Below are positions 8,679 through 18,935 of a stretch of DNA of 64,000 bases, piece after piece. This DNA is from Arenibacter sp. 6A1 (lineage in GTDB: Bacteria > Bacteroidota > Bacteroidia > Flavobacteriales > Flavobacteriaceae). Within the stretch, counting starts at the first letter, position 1. Each line of letters starts with the position of its first letter. A program made the translations under genes and the position numbers. The DNA lies in the NCBI RefSeq assembly GCF_012272855.1, contig NZ_JAAXCQ010000005.1:62001-126000 (forward strand), written 5' to 3'. Below the pieces are notes generated by a model. It had not been told where the DNA came from and ran no database searches. It saw only the letters and a list, made by a program, of their open reading frames with translations.

Positions 8679-11180
8679 TTATTTTTTAGCCTTAGGCTTT
8701 GGTTTTGCTTTTGCCTTTGTTTTTTTCTTAGGCGTCTTTTTCTCTATCAGAGCAATCGCCTCTTTCAGCGGAAAATTGGCAGCATCGATATCCTTCGACA
8801 ACTCAACCTTTATTTTCCCTTTTATAATATTATGCCTTCCCCATCGGGCCTTTTCTATTCTGATTCCTTCTTCGGGCCAATCCTGGACAACCTTGTCTAT
8901 CTCCTTTTGTTTTTTTACTTCTATAAGCTCCTCGATATCGGCCTTACTTAGATTGTCGTAATCGTATTTCTTGCTTACATTAATAAAAATCCCGTTCCAT
9001 TTTATAAACGGACCAAATCTACCTACTCCTTTGGTCACTTCATGACCTTCGTATTCGGCAATAGGAGCATCGGCTTTTTGTTTTGCCTTTATAAGTTCAA
9101 TGGCCCTATCCATACCTATATCCATGGCACTCTCGTCTTTATCCAAAGAAATAAATTTCTTTCCAAATCGGATATAAGGTCCAAATCTTCCCACATTTGC
9201 TTCTACTTCTTCCCCCTCATATTCGCCTAGGGATCTCGGTAGTTTAAACAACTCCATTGCCTCTTCAAAACTAATGGAAGCCAAGGACTGCTCTGGCAAC
9301 AAGCTCGCAAAGGTCGGTTTCTCCTCGTCATCAACAGTTCCTATCTGTACCATGGGTCCAAAACGCCCTAAACGTACAGAAACTTGTTTCCCCGTTTTGG
9401 GATCGGTACCCAAAATACGTTCACCACTGGCCCTATCTGCATTTTCTTCTACATGCAATACTTTAGGATGAAAGTCACTGTAAAATTCTTTCATCACTTT
9501 CTTCCAATCCTCATCTCCGGAAGCAATTTCATCAAAATCCTCCTCTACTTTAGCCGTAAAGTGATAATCTAATATACCTTCGAAATGACTAACCAAAAAG
9601 TCGGTTACAATAACACCTATATCTGTAGGCACCATCTTACCTTTATCCGACCCTACATTTTCCGAAAGGTTCTTGGTAGCCACCTTATTTGACTCGAGAA
9701 CAAGCTGAACATATTTTCGTTCTACCCCTTCTATGGTTCCCTTTTCTACATATCCTCTATTCTGAATGGTAGAGATTGTCGGCGCATAGGTCGACGGTCT
9801 TCCAATTCCCAATTCTTCGAGCTTTTTAACCAAAGAAGCCTCAGAAAATCTGTAAGGAGCCCTAGAGAAACGTTCGGTAGCAGTGATATGGTTATTCAAT
9901 ATCTCTTCCCCTTCCTTCATGGCAGGAAGCATTCCTTCTTGCTCTTCGGCATTGTCCTCATCATCGGTTCCTTCCAAGTAAACTTTTAAGAAACCGTCAA
10001 ACTTAATCACCTCCCCATTGGCCGTAAAGGCTTCATTATGGGTATCTGTTTTTATCCTGACATTGGTACGTTCCAATTCTGCATCGCTCATTTGAGATGC
10101 CAAGGTACGTTTCCAAATAAGTTCGTATAATTTAGCCTGGTCCCTTTCTAAGGATGGCGATTGATTGGTCATTTCTGTAGGGCGAATGGCTTCGTGAGCC
10201 TCCTGTGCACCCTTAGATTTGCCCGTAAAATTTCTTTCCTTACTATATTTCTTTCCATAATTGGAAATAATGGCTTCCCTAGCAGCGTCAAGGGCCTCTT
10301 TTGAAAGGTTGACACTATCGGTTCTCATATACGTAATAAGTCCGGCCTCGTACAAACGTTGGGCCACCTGCATGGTTCTGGAAACCGAAAAATACAGTTT
10401 TCGCGAAGCTTCCTGTTGTAAGGTAGAGGTCGTAAAAGGAGCGGCCGGGGATTTCTTGGCCGGCTTTTTATCTAAACTGGCAATAGAAAAATTAGCCCCT
10501 ATATTTTGCTTTAAAAAGGCTTCTGCCTCTTCTTTACTGGCAAAAGTCTTATTTAATTTTGCGTTGAACACATTGCCTTCAGCAGTTTTGAACGATGCTG
10601 CTACCCTAAAAGAAGCTTCCGGGGTAAAGGATTCTATGTCGCGTTCACGTTCTACAATTAAACGCACCGCCACAGATTGTACCCTACCGGCAGAAAGACC
10701 CGGTTTGATCTTTTTCCATAAAACTGGCGAAAGTTCGTATCCTACCAATCTATCCAATACCCTTCTTGCCTGTTGGGCATTTACTAGATTAAAATTGATC
10801 TCCCTTGGATTTTCAATTGCCTTTTGAATGGCCGATTTGGTTATGGAGTTAAAAACAATACGTTTGGTCTTGTCTTTATCCAATTTAAGCTCCTCGGCCA
10901 AATGCCAAGAAATGGCCTCACCCTCCCGGTCTTCATCACTCGCTAACCATATCGTTTCTGCCTTACTCGCTAAATCCTTTAATTTTTTAACAAGGGCCTT
11001 TTTATCGCTATCAACAATATATTTAGGTGTAAAATCATTATCGACATCCACCCCCAATTCTTTAGAAGGCAAATCGGCAATATGCCCAAAACTGGACTCT
11101 ACCTTAAAATCTTTACCTAAAAATTTCTCTATTGTTTTCGCTTTAGCCGGAGACTCTACGATTACTAAATTCTTTGCCAT
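8679..11180 (-). CDS. topA: DNA topoisomerase I
   Basis: The protein has 833 residues from the ATG at 11178-11180 (MAKNLVIVESPAKAKTIEKF); an upstream in-frame ATG at 11213 would add 11 unconserved residues. It relaxes negative supercoils by cutting one DNA strand. Seen: a Toprim domain with SDEDREGE (81-88), the catalytic Tyr284 in LITYMRTDS, and at the C-terminus three topoisomerase C-terminal repeats (RLGRFGPMVQIG, NVGRFGPYIRFG, GVGRFGPFIKW) in place of Cys4 zinc fingers. A Lys/Ala/Pro-rich tail follows, as in many Bacteroidota TopA proteins. Confidence 0.97.
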   Translation of the reverse strand: MAKNLVIVESPAKAKTIEKFLGKDFKVESSFGHIADLPSKELGVDVDNDFTPKYIVDSDKKALVKKLKDLASKAETIWLASDEDREGEAISWHLAEELKLDKDKTKRIVFNSITKSAIQKAIENPREINFNLVNAQQARRVLDRLVGYELSPVLWKKIKPGLSAGRVQSVAVRLIVERERDIESFTPEASFRVAASFKTAEGNVFNAKLNKTFASKEEAEAFLKQNIGANFSIASLDKKPAKKSPAAPFTTSTLQQEASRKLYFSVSRTMQVAQRLYEAGLITYMRTDSVNLSKEALDAAREAIISNYGKKYSKERNFTGKSKGAQEAHEAIRPTEMTNQSPSLERDQAKLYELIWKRTLASQMSDAELERTNVRIKTDTHNEAFTANGEVIKFDGFLKVYLEGTDDEDNAEEQEGMLPAMKEGEEILNNHITATERFSRAPYRFSEASLVKKLEELGIGRPSTYAPTISTIQNRGYVEKGTIEGVERKYVQLVLESNKVATKNLSENVGSDKGKMVPTDIGVIVTDFLVSHFEGILDYHFTAKVEEDFDEIASGDEDWKKVMKEFYSDFHPKVLHVEENADRASGERILGTDPKTGKQVSVRLGRFGPMVQIGTVDDEEKPTFASLLPEQSLASISFEEAMELFKLPRSLGEYEGEEVEANVGRFGPYIRFGKKFISLDKDESAMDIGMDRAIELIKAKQKADAPIAEYEGHEVTKGVGRFGPFIKWNGIFINVSKKYDYDNLSKADIEELIEVKKQKEIDKVVQDWPEEGIRIEKARWGRHNIIKGKIKVELSKDIDAANFPLKEAIALIEKKTPKKKTKAKAKPKPKAKK

Positions 11181-11267
11181 TAACTTGTTTTTGGATACAC
11201 AAAAGTATACCAATTTTTTTATTTATAAGATTATCATTTCCTAACGCCCTAAAAACAACCCCTTTTT

Positions 11268-11290
11268 AAAGCTGTATTTCACAGCTTTTT
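11268..11290 (+). terminator. Hairpin with T-run facing no known plus-strand gene
   Basis: AAAGCTGT and ACAGCTTT form a perfect 8-base stem with a 5-base loop, followed by further T's on the plus strand. No plus-strand gene lies upstream (topA is on the minus strand), so it would end a short unannotated or antisense transcript. Confidence 0.45.
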
Positions 11291-11783
11291 TATTCCAATT
11301 GCCTCGCTGAAAAGCCCTTTAAAAAACGCCTCTTTTTTTAGATTCCTCCAATGTAAAAAACTTCTTCTCTTTTCCCTAATTTTTATCGCATCGTCTTCAA
11401 TGGAATTAGATTTTACATTTTCAACACTGCTCTTCCAAACCTACAAGTCTTACAGTAGTCTACTACACCCACTTCTTCATAAAAATCGCAACCGATATTT
11501 TTATAAAGTTAAACACACCTTAATTATAAGACCGAACGGATTTTCTAAATAAGTATGACCTTATTATAAGGACAAACCAATTTCTAAAACGAGCGTGGCC
11601 TACAACTGCTCGCAAGTGCGACTTGCATATGCCCCTTAAAAAAACAATAAATATCTGCATACGCAAAATACGAGGCAGCTTCGAAATTAAAAAACCCATT
11701 GCACAAAACCAGCTTTCAGCCCCTTATTTACCAATCGCAATCTTATAACTCCTATTGATTTTTGAGAAATATTTAACTGTCAA

Positions 11784-11816
11784 TTTGTCACAACTCTCTA
11801 TATAGTGCTATCTTTG
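11784..11816 (+). promoter_or_regulatory. Promoter of miaB
   Basis: A -33 TTTG at 11784-11787 and a -7 TATCTTTG at 11809-11816 are separated by 21 bases, close to the Bacteroidota consensus. The start codon is 23 bases after the -7 box. Confidence 0.65.
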
Positions 11817-11839
11817 CAAACCCTTAAAGTTTAAGACAA

Positions 11840-13297
11840 ATGCACAATAACGAGGAAAAGACCATAGATGAATCTGTACAAGGCACTGCCTTATCTATCG
11901 AAAAGAAACCTAATAGCAGCCGCAAGCTGTATATAGAAAGTTATGGATGCGCCATGAATTTTGCGGACAGTGAAATTGTTGCTTCCATTCTTTCCCAAGA
12001 AGGATTTAGTACCACTCAGGAATTGGAAGACGCAGACCTTGTTTTGGTAAACACCTGCTCTATCCGTGAGAAAGCAGAGCTTACCGTAAGGAAACGTCTT
12101 GAAAAATTCAATGCCGTTAAAAGAACAAGACCGCACATGAAAGTGGGAGTTCTAGGCTGTATGGCAGAACGTCTTAAAACAAAATTACTTGAAGAGGAGA
12201 AAATTGTAGACATGGTCGTTGGCCCTGATGCCTATAAAGACCTTCCCAACCTAATACAAGAAGTTGATGATGGCCGCAATGCGGTAAACGTAATCTTGTC
12301 CAAGGAAGAAACCTATGGCGATATTGCACCTGTCAGACTGAATTCAAACGGAGTTACGGCCTTTGTTTCCATTACCCGTGGCTGTGATAATATGTGTACT
12401 TTTTGCGTGGTGCCATTCACCAGAGGAAGAGAACGTAGTCGCGACCCACAATCTATTTTAGAAGAAGTAAACGACCTATGTGAAAAAGGTTTTAAAGAAA
12501 TTACCCTTCTTGGCCAAAATGTAGACAGCTACCTTTGGTATGGCGGTGGTCTTAAAAAAGACTTTGTAAAAGCCTCGGATATGCAGAAAGCTACTGCCGT
12601 AAACTTTTCGGACCTACTAGACATGGTGGCCGTAGCACAACCTAAATTAAGAATCCGCTTCTCTACCTCTAATCCACAGGACATGACCTTGGATGTTGTT
12701 AAAGTGGTAGCCAAGCACAAAAATATCTGCAACTATATTCACCTTCCCGTACAAAGCGGTAGCAATAGAATTTTAAAGGAAATGAACCGCCTGCATACTC
12801 GTGAAGAATATATAGAACTAGTAAAAAATATTAAAACCATCATCCCAGACTGCTCTATTTCACAAGATATGATTACTGGTTTCCCAACAGAAACCGAACA
12901 AGACCATCAGGACACTTTGTCTTTGATGGAAGAAATACAGTACGATTTTGGCTATATGTATGCCTATTCCGAAAGACCAGGCACCTCCGCTGCCCGTAAC
13001 CTGGAAGACGATGTGCCCGAAGAGACAAAAAGCAGAAGGCTTTCAGAAATTATCGCCTTACAACGCACGCACGGACACTTTAGGAGCAAGCAGCATATAG
13101 GAAAAATAGAAGAGGTCCTCATCGAAGGAACCTCCAAAAAATCGGATCAGGAATGGATGGGAAGAAACTCCCAAAGCTCTGTGGTGGTTTTCCCTAAAGA
13201 AAACTATAAGGTTGGGGATTTTGTTTTGGTAAAAATTACCGACTGTACTTCTGGTACCCTATTAGGTACTGCAGTAGGTCTCTCGGACAACAATTAA
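11840..13297 (+). CDS. miaB: tRNA-2-methylthio-N6-dimethylallyladenosine synthase MiaB
   Basis: The protein has 485 residues. It adds the methylthio group to i6A37 of tRNAs using radical-SAM chemistry and two 4Fe-4S clusters. The N-terminal UPF0004 domain carries Cys37 (YGCAMN), Cys73 (NTCSIRE) and Cys107 (LGCMAE). The radical-SAM CxxxCxxC is C182, C186, C189 ([10 protein letters not shown]), and a TRAM domain closes the C-terminus. An unconserved tail of about 28 residues precedes the catalytic part. It has its own promoter and is followed by the sigma-54 activator gene after 75 bases. Confidence 0.97.
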   Translation: MHNNEEKTIDESVQGTALSIEKKPNSSRKLYIESYGCAMNFADSEIVASILSQEGFSTTQELEDADLVLVNTCSIREKAELTVRKRLEKFNAVKRTRPHMKVGVLGCMAERLKTKLLEEEKIVDMVVGPDAYKDLPNLIQEVDDGRNAVNVILSKEETYGDIAPVRLNSNGVTAFVSITRGCDNMCTFCVVPFTRGRERSRDPQSILEEVNDLCEKGFKEITLLGQNVDSYLWYGGGLKKDFVKASDMQKATAVNFSDLLDMVAVAQPKLRIRFSTSNPQDMTLDVVKVVAKHKNICNYIHLPVQSGSNRILKEMNRLHTREEYIELVKNIKTIIPDCSISQDMITGFPTETEQDHQDTLSLMEEIQYDFGYMYAYSERPGTSAARNLEDDVPEETKSRRLSEIIALQRTHGHFRSKQHIGKIEEVLIEGTSKKSDQEWMGRNSQSSVVVFPKENYKVGDFVLVKITDCTSGTLLGTAVGLSDNN

Positions 13298-13313
13298 AAT
13301 CAGGACCTGATTT
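13297..13313. other. Perfect 17-bp palindrome before the sigma-54 activator gene
   Basis: Arms AAATCAGG and CCTGATTT flank a single base immediately after the miaB stop codon. A one-base centre cannot fold as a terminator, so a dimeric protein-binding site is the simpler reading. It lies 60 bases before the activator's ATG. Confidence 0.4.
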
Positions 13314-13372
13314 GAAACCCCAAAATTCACTTAACAACATTTTAAGGTCAGCCTAATATTTCTATTAAGAAT

Positions 13373-14644
13373 ATGGAATCGATTCAATCTATAAAACAAC
13401 GCTTTGAAATCATTGGCAACGATGTAAAACTCAATCGTGCCATAGAAAAAGCTATCCAGGTTTCCCCTACGGACATTTCTGTATTGGTCACTGGTGAAAG
13501 TGGTGTTGGAAAGGAAGCTATCCCTAAAATCATCCATTCCCTTTCGCACAGGAAACATGCCAAATATATCGCTGTCAACTGTGGTGCTATTCCTGAAGGA
13601 ACTATAGACAGTGAACTTTTTGGACACGAAAAAGGAGCATTTACCGGAGCTACCGCTACCCGTAGCGGTTATTTTGAAGTTGCCGATGGAGGTACCATCT
13701 TTTTGGATGAAGTAGGTGAACTGCCCCTGACCACCCAAGTCCGATTATTAAGGGTGCTGGAAAATGGGGAGTTTTTAAAAGTAGGTTCCTCACAAGTTCA
13801 AAAAACCGATGTTAGAATCGTAGCGGCAACAAACGTAAATATGTTTGAAGCCATTAAAAACGAAAAATTCAGAGAAGACTTGTACTATCGTTTAAGTACC
13901 GTGGAAATCAATATTCCACCCTTGCGAGAACGAAAAGAAGACATCCACATCCTCTTCCGAAAATTTGCCTCCGATTTTGGCCAGAAATACAAAATGCCTA
14001 CCATTAGGTTAGCCGATGATGCCATTCAGCTGCTCATAAAATATCGTTGGCCAGGGAACATTCGACAATTGCGAAATATTGCGGAACAAATTTCTGTCTT
14101 GGAGAAAGACAGAAACATCACCATGACAGCCCTGAACAATTATTTGCCAAACTCCTCTAATACCAATCTCCCGGCTATTGTAGCCAAGGAGAAAAAAGAA
14201 AGTGATTTTAGCAATGAACGCGAAATTTTGTACAAGGTACTTTTTGATATGAAAAGTGACTTGAACGATTTAAAAAAATTAACTTTAGAGATCCTTAAAA
14301 ATAATGATACGGAAAAGGTACAGGAAGAAAACGAAAACCTGATCCGAAAAATTTACGGGGAAAGAGAAAAGCAATATAACGATGAGGAAGATAGCTCGGA
14401 ACTTAATGTTTTGCAACTACCCGAGCCGCCTAGAGAGCCCGTTGTAAACAAACCTGTGATTGAAGACAAGTATCATTTTGCCGAGGAAATTGAAGAGGAA
14501 GAAACCTTATCTTTACACGACAAGGAAATAGAACTTATTAAAAAATCGCTGGAAAGAAACAAGGGAAAAAGAAAAGCGGCAGCAACAGAATTAGGAATTT
14601 CAGAACGCACCCTTTATAGAAAAATCAAACAATACGACCTTTAA
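13373..14644 (+). CDS. Sigma-54-dependent transcription activator without N-terminal sensor domain
   Basis: The protein has 423 residues. The AAA+ domain begins almost at residue 1: Walker A GESGVGKE at 41-48, the sigma-54-contacting GAFTGA loop at 88-93, and Walker B FLDEVGE at 110-116. An acidic, probably flexible stretch follows (about 270-380), then a Fis-type helix-turn-helix (residues 400-423, ELGISERTLYRKIKQ). A receiver, PAS or GAF domain would normally precede the AAA+ part and is absent, so control must come from a partner protein or from expression level. It is the first of a tight run with lptE, a TPR-like gene and secG. Confidence 0.93.
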   Translation: MESIQSIKQRFEIIGNDVKLNRAIEKAIQVSPTDISVLVTGESGVGKEAIPKIIHSLSHRKHAKYIAVNCGAIPEGTIDSELFGHEKGAFTGATATRSGYFEVADGGTIFLDEVGELPLTTQVRLLRVLENGEFLKVGSSQVQKTDVRIVAATNVNMFEAIKNEKFREDLYYRLSTVEINIPPLRERKEDIHILFRKFASDFGQKYKMPTIRLADDAIQLLIKYRWPGNIRQLRNIAEQISVLEKDRNITMTALNNYLPNSSNTNLPAIVAKEKKESDFSNEREILYKVLFDMKSDLNDLKKLTLEILKNNDTEKVQEENENLIRKIYGEREKQYNDEEDSSELNVLQLPEPPREPVVNKPVIEDKYHFAEEIEEEETLSLHDKEIELIKKSLERNKGKRKAAATELGISERTLYRKIKQYDL

Positions 14645-14645
14645 A

Positions 14646-15164
14646 ATGCTTAAAATAAAAAACCAATTACTCCTTCTTATGGTCCTTGCAACGGCTATGG
14701 GTTGCGGAATATATAATTTTACGGGCGGGGACGTAGGAACCGCAAAAACCTTTCAGGTAAACTATTTCCAAAATTACGCCTCCCAAAATCCGGGATCTAC
14801 CTTTGAACCGGGAGTAGACAGGGATTTCACCCTAGCCTTACAAGATTTAATCCTAAACCAGACCAGTCTAGACTTGGTCAAGGCCAATGGAGACCTATTG
14901 TACGAAGGCGAAATTGTTGAGTACCGCGTATCGCCCATGTCGGCTACCGCACAACAAAATGCCGCACAAAACCGTTTGAGCATTGCCGTACAGGTACGTT
15001 TTTTTAACAATACCAAGGATAATGTAGATTTTGAACAACGATTTTCATTCTTTTTCGATTATCCGGCAAACTCACAGTTAGCTACGGTAAAAGACGAGGC
15101 ACACCAAATTATTTTTGAGCGTATTACACAAGATATTTTTAACAAATCATTGGCCGACTGGTAA
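14646..15164 (+). CDS. lptE: LPS-assembly lipoprotein LptE family protein
   Basis: The protein has 172 residues with a lipoprotein signal whose lipobox is near AMGC (Cys about residue 20). The body GIYNFTGG... through LILNQTSLDLV matches the Bacteroidota LptE family. LptE plugs the LptD barrel and helps insert LPS into the outer membrane. It starts one base after the activator gene, so the two are surely co-transcribed. The partner lptC lies at 54 kb in this window. Confidence 0.85.
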   Translation: MLKIKNQLLLLMVLATAMGCGIYNFTGGDVGTAKTFQVNYFQNYASQNPGSTFEPGVDRDFTLALQDLILNQTSLDLVKANGDLLYEGEIVEYRVSPMSATAQQNAAQNRLSIAVQVRFFNNTKDNVDFEQRFSFFFDYPANSQLATVKDEAHQIIFERITQDIFNKSLADW

Positions 15165-15167
15165 ACT

Positions 15168-16085
15168 ATGAACGTACAGGACTTTACATATCTATTACAA
15201 CACCCCGACAAGGTGGTTACCCCTGTACAGACAAATCACCTAGAAGATGTACTGGCCGAGTACCCATATTTTCAGGCGGCAAGAGCTTTACATTTAAAAG
15301 GACTCAAAAACCTAAACAGTTTTAAATACAACAATGCCCTAAAAATTACGGCAGCCTACACGGCAGACCGGGATATATTGTTCGACTTTATTACCTCCAA
15401 AGATTTTCTTCAAAATGGCATTGCAGATGCTATTTCGGGAAAATCGACCTCCTTGAACGACACCGAAATTGTTTCGGAAGAGCTTGTCCAGGATTTTAAG
15501 GAAGGCAAGGCCCTTATAGAAACCTCGGAAGACGAACCCCTGCCAAGAAGCAAAAAAGATGCAGACGATATCCTAGACCCTTCCCTTTTTAAATCCAAGG
15601 ATCCCAAAATAGACCAAACTATAGCGGAGGATAAAAAAAAAGTTGAGGATACACTGGAGATCGGACAGCCTTTGCCGTTTACAAAAAAAGAAAAATATTC
15701 CTTCGGGGAATGGTTACAATTAACCAATCAAGAACCAGTAACAAGAGAAACTATCAACCCACCTAGCCCCAACAAGGAAAACGCTTCACAAAAAAAGATG
15801 AATAGCCTTAAGACCAAAAAGTTTGAACTCATCGATAAATTCATTGAGAACAACCCCAAAATAGTACCTAAAGAAAATACCACCAAGGTAAATATTGCCG
15901 ACTCTGTCACCTTTGATCAAAATCAATTAATGACCGTTACCCTGGCAAAAGTATATCTAGAACAGAAGAAATATAAAAAAGCAATTCAGGCTTATAAGAT
16001 TTTAAGTTTGAAATATCCAGAAAAAAGTAGTTTCTTTGCTGACCGAATAAAAGAGATAGAAAAAATACAACACGAAAACCTTTAG
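15168..16085 (+). CDS. TPR-like protein of unknown function
   Basis: The protein has 305 residues and no signal peptide. The N-terminal 90 residues look helical and conserved (FTYLLQHPDKV, YPYFQAARALHLKGLK). A long acidic/lysine-rich, probably disordered middle follows, and the C-terminal 60 residues contain one TPR-like hairpin (LAKVYLEQKKYKKAIQAYKILSLKYP). Flavobacterial relatives sit in the same place before secG. Function is unknown; a scaffold role in the envelope or export context is a guess. Confidence 0.7.
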   Translation: MNVQDFTYLLQHPDKVVTPVQTNHLEDVLAEYPYFQAARALHLKGLKNLNSFKYNNALKITAAYTADRDILFDFITSKDFLQNGIADAISGKSTSLNDTEIVSEELVQDFKEGKALIETSEDEPLPRSKKDADDILDPSLFKSKDPKIDQTIAEDKKKVEDTLEIGQPLPFTKKEKYSFGEWLQLTNQEPVTRETINPPSPNKENASQKKMNSLKTKKFELIDKFIENNPKIVPKENTTKVNIADSVTFDQNQLMTVTLAKVYLEQKKYKKAIQAYKILSLKYPEKSSFFADRIKEIEKIQHENL

Positions 16086-16088
16086 AGA

Positions 16089-16442
16089 ATGAATACAACG
16101 TTTACAATATTCTTGGCACTTATCATCTTGGTTTGCTTATTATTAATGCTTGTAATAATGGTACAAAACCCTAAAGGAGGCGGACTATCTTCGAGCTTTG
16201 GAGCCAGTAACCAAGTCGTAGGAGGAGTAAAGAAAACAGGCGACTTCTTAGATAAGAGTACATGGACATTAGCAACTTTATTAGTTGTGCTTATTTTACT
16301 TTCGAACGTGGCCGTAAAAGGAAATTTTAGCGGTAACGATTCAAAATTACTGAATGGCGCCCCTGTCGAAACCAAAACTGAGCAAGCGCAACCAGTAGCA
16401 CCTGCCACTAAATTGGAAACACCACAGGACAGTGCAGAATAA
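16089..16442 (+). CDS. secG: Preprotein translocase subunit SecG
   Basis: The protein has 117 residues with two membrane helices (about 5-25 and 58-78). Between them is the conserved loop QNPKGGGLSSSFGASNQVVGG, typical of SecG. It is a non-essential part of SecYEG that speeds SecA-driven export. A hydrophilic tail rich in T, P and Q extends the C-terminus, common in Bacteroidota. It is the last gene of its run, followed by a terminator. Confidence 0.95.
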   Translation: MNTTFTIFLALIILVCLLLMLVIMVQNPKGGGLSSSFGASNQVVGGVKKTGDFLDKSTWTLATLLVVLILLSNVAVKGNFSGNDSKLLNGAPVETKTEQAQPVAPATKLETPQDSAE

Positions 16443-16466
16443 CAAGACTACACGTACATAACATAT

Positions 16467-16505
16467 AAAAAATGCCAGCTTTAATGACAAGCTGGCATTT
16501 TTGTT
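16467..16505 (+). terminator. Intrinsic terminator after secG
   Basis: AAATGCCAGCTT and AAGCTGGCATTT form a perfect stem around TAATGAC, followed by a T-rich run. Confidence 0.9.
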
Positions 16506-16530
16506 TTAACAAAGTGTCAGTTTTATACAG

Positions 16531-16549
16531 ATGGCATAATTTCTGCCAT
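16531..16549 (+). promoter_or_regulatory. Sigma-54-like promoter and palindrome upstream of groES
   Basis: TGGCATAATTTCTGC (16532-16546) has GG and GC 12 bases apart, as in the -24/-12 consensus TGGCACG-N4-TTGC. The same stretch is a palindrome ATGGCA-N7-TGCCAT (16531-16549), so a repressor operator is an alternative. The GC lies about 42 bases before the groES ATG. No CIRCE element is present. Confidence 0.5.
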
Positions 16550-16587
16550 GTTAATGCAAAACTATTAAATCATAAAAATCTAATAAA

Positions 16588-16866
16588 ATGGCTAAACTTA
16601 GCATTAAACCGTTAGCGGATAGAGTTCTTATAGAGCCTATGGCTGCTGAAACAAAGACTGCTTCAGGTCTTTATATCCCAGATACCGCAAAAGAAAAACC
16701 ACAAAAAGGTAAAGTTGTTGCTGTTGGTCCAGGTACAAAGGACGAAAAAGTTACCGTTGTTGTTGGAGACACAGTTCTTTACGGGAAATATGCCGGTACG
16801 GAATTAAAACTTGAAGGCACAGAATACCTGATGATGCGCGAAAGCGACATCTTAGCAATCATATAA
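16588..16866 (+). CDS. groES: Co-chaperonin GroES
   Basis: The protein has 92 residues, the standard size. The mobile loop [21 protein letters not shown] and the conserved PLADRV and [14 protein letters not shown] are seen. It caps the GroEL ring during folding of cytosolic proteins. It is co-transcribed with groEL, 99 bases downstream, and preceded by the sigma-54-like element. Confidence 0.98.
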   Translation: MAKLSIKPLADRVLIEPMAAETKTASGLYIPDTAKEKPQKGKVVAVGPGTKDEKVTVVVGDTVLYGKYAGTELKLEGTEYLMMRESDILAII

Positions 16867-16914
16867 TCTGTTTTTCTTTCTAGCAAAAGCTAAGGACGAA
16901 TTCAAATCAACTAA

Positions 16915-18594
<1,680 letters not shown>

Positions 18595-18625
18595 TAGCAC
18601 ACTACAACATGCCTTAAAACGCAAA

Positions 18626-18656
18626 AAAACCGTCTTTGGAATTCCAGAGACGGTTT
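18626..18656 (+). terminator. Intrinsic terminator after groEL
   Basis: AAAACCGTCT and AGACGGTTTT pair around a 12-base loop containing GGAATTCC, with a T-run after the stem. Confidence 0.88.
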
Positions 18657-18716
18657 TTATTTTTATAAAAGTTTGGGAAAAAATTCAATTCCCGATATCT
18701 TTAACCATACCGCTTT

Positions 18717-18796
18717 GGGCGTTCCCTCCTACGTCGGTCGGGCGCTTCGCTATATCCCTTGCGATGCTGCGGGGATGCCGCTGCGATCCCTAACGC
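18717..18796 (+). repeat. 80-bp dispersed repeat, copy A
   Basis: It begins GGGCGTTCCCTCC and ends TCCCTAACGC. Copies B (34051-34130, plus) and C (58900-58979, minus) have the same length; 74 and 72 of 80 bases match A. The ends carry GCGTT/AACGC, and ATCCC...GGGAT can pair inside. It is far richer in G+C than the flanking DNA and lies between the groEL terminator and the HMA gene. Confidence 0.85.
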
Positions 18797-18868
18797 AAAA
18801 TAATGAACTAAGAGAAAAATCCTAGCCCTTTACTTCTCTTGAAAATAGGGAACCCTAAGCTACCCTTT

Positions 18869-18910
18869 AAAAAAAGAGGCTTCCCCGGACCGATCTAACC
18901 GCCCCGGGAA
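18869..18910 (-). terminator. Probable terminator of the HMA/TonB receptor unit
   Basis: On the minus strand TTCCCGG pairs with CCGGGGAA (one bulged base) and is followed by CCTC and seven T's. It lies 26 bases after the HMA gene stop. Confidence 0.6.
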
Positions 18911-18935
18911 TCACCCCTTTACTTTTTAGACACCC

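Larger units (their letters stand above)
11181..11839. other. Long non-coding divergent region between topA and miaB
   Basis: These 659 bases hold no credible gene on either strand. They carry a small hairpin plus T-run (11268-11290), two related segments of about 26 bases (11524-11550 and 11563-11590, both starting TTATAAG and containing TTTCTAAA), a 13-base palindrome CCTTATTATAAGG at 11559-11571, a 6-base-arm inverted repeat GCAAGT/ACTTGC at 11612-11626, and the miaB promoter at the right end. The region is unusually long for this window. Confidence 0.6.

Noticed and set aside
10261-10827. 188-codon open frame on the plus strand
   Set aside because: It lies antisense to topA, has no family resemblance, and the topA frame is strongly conserved.
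16443-16587. CIRCE operator (HrcA site) before groES
   Set aside because: No TTAGCACTC-N9-GAGTGCTAA or close variant is present.
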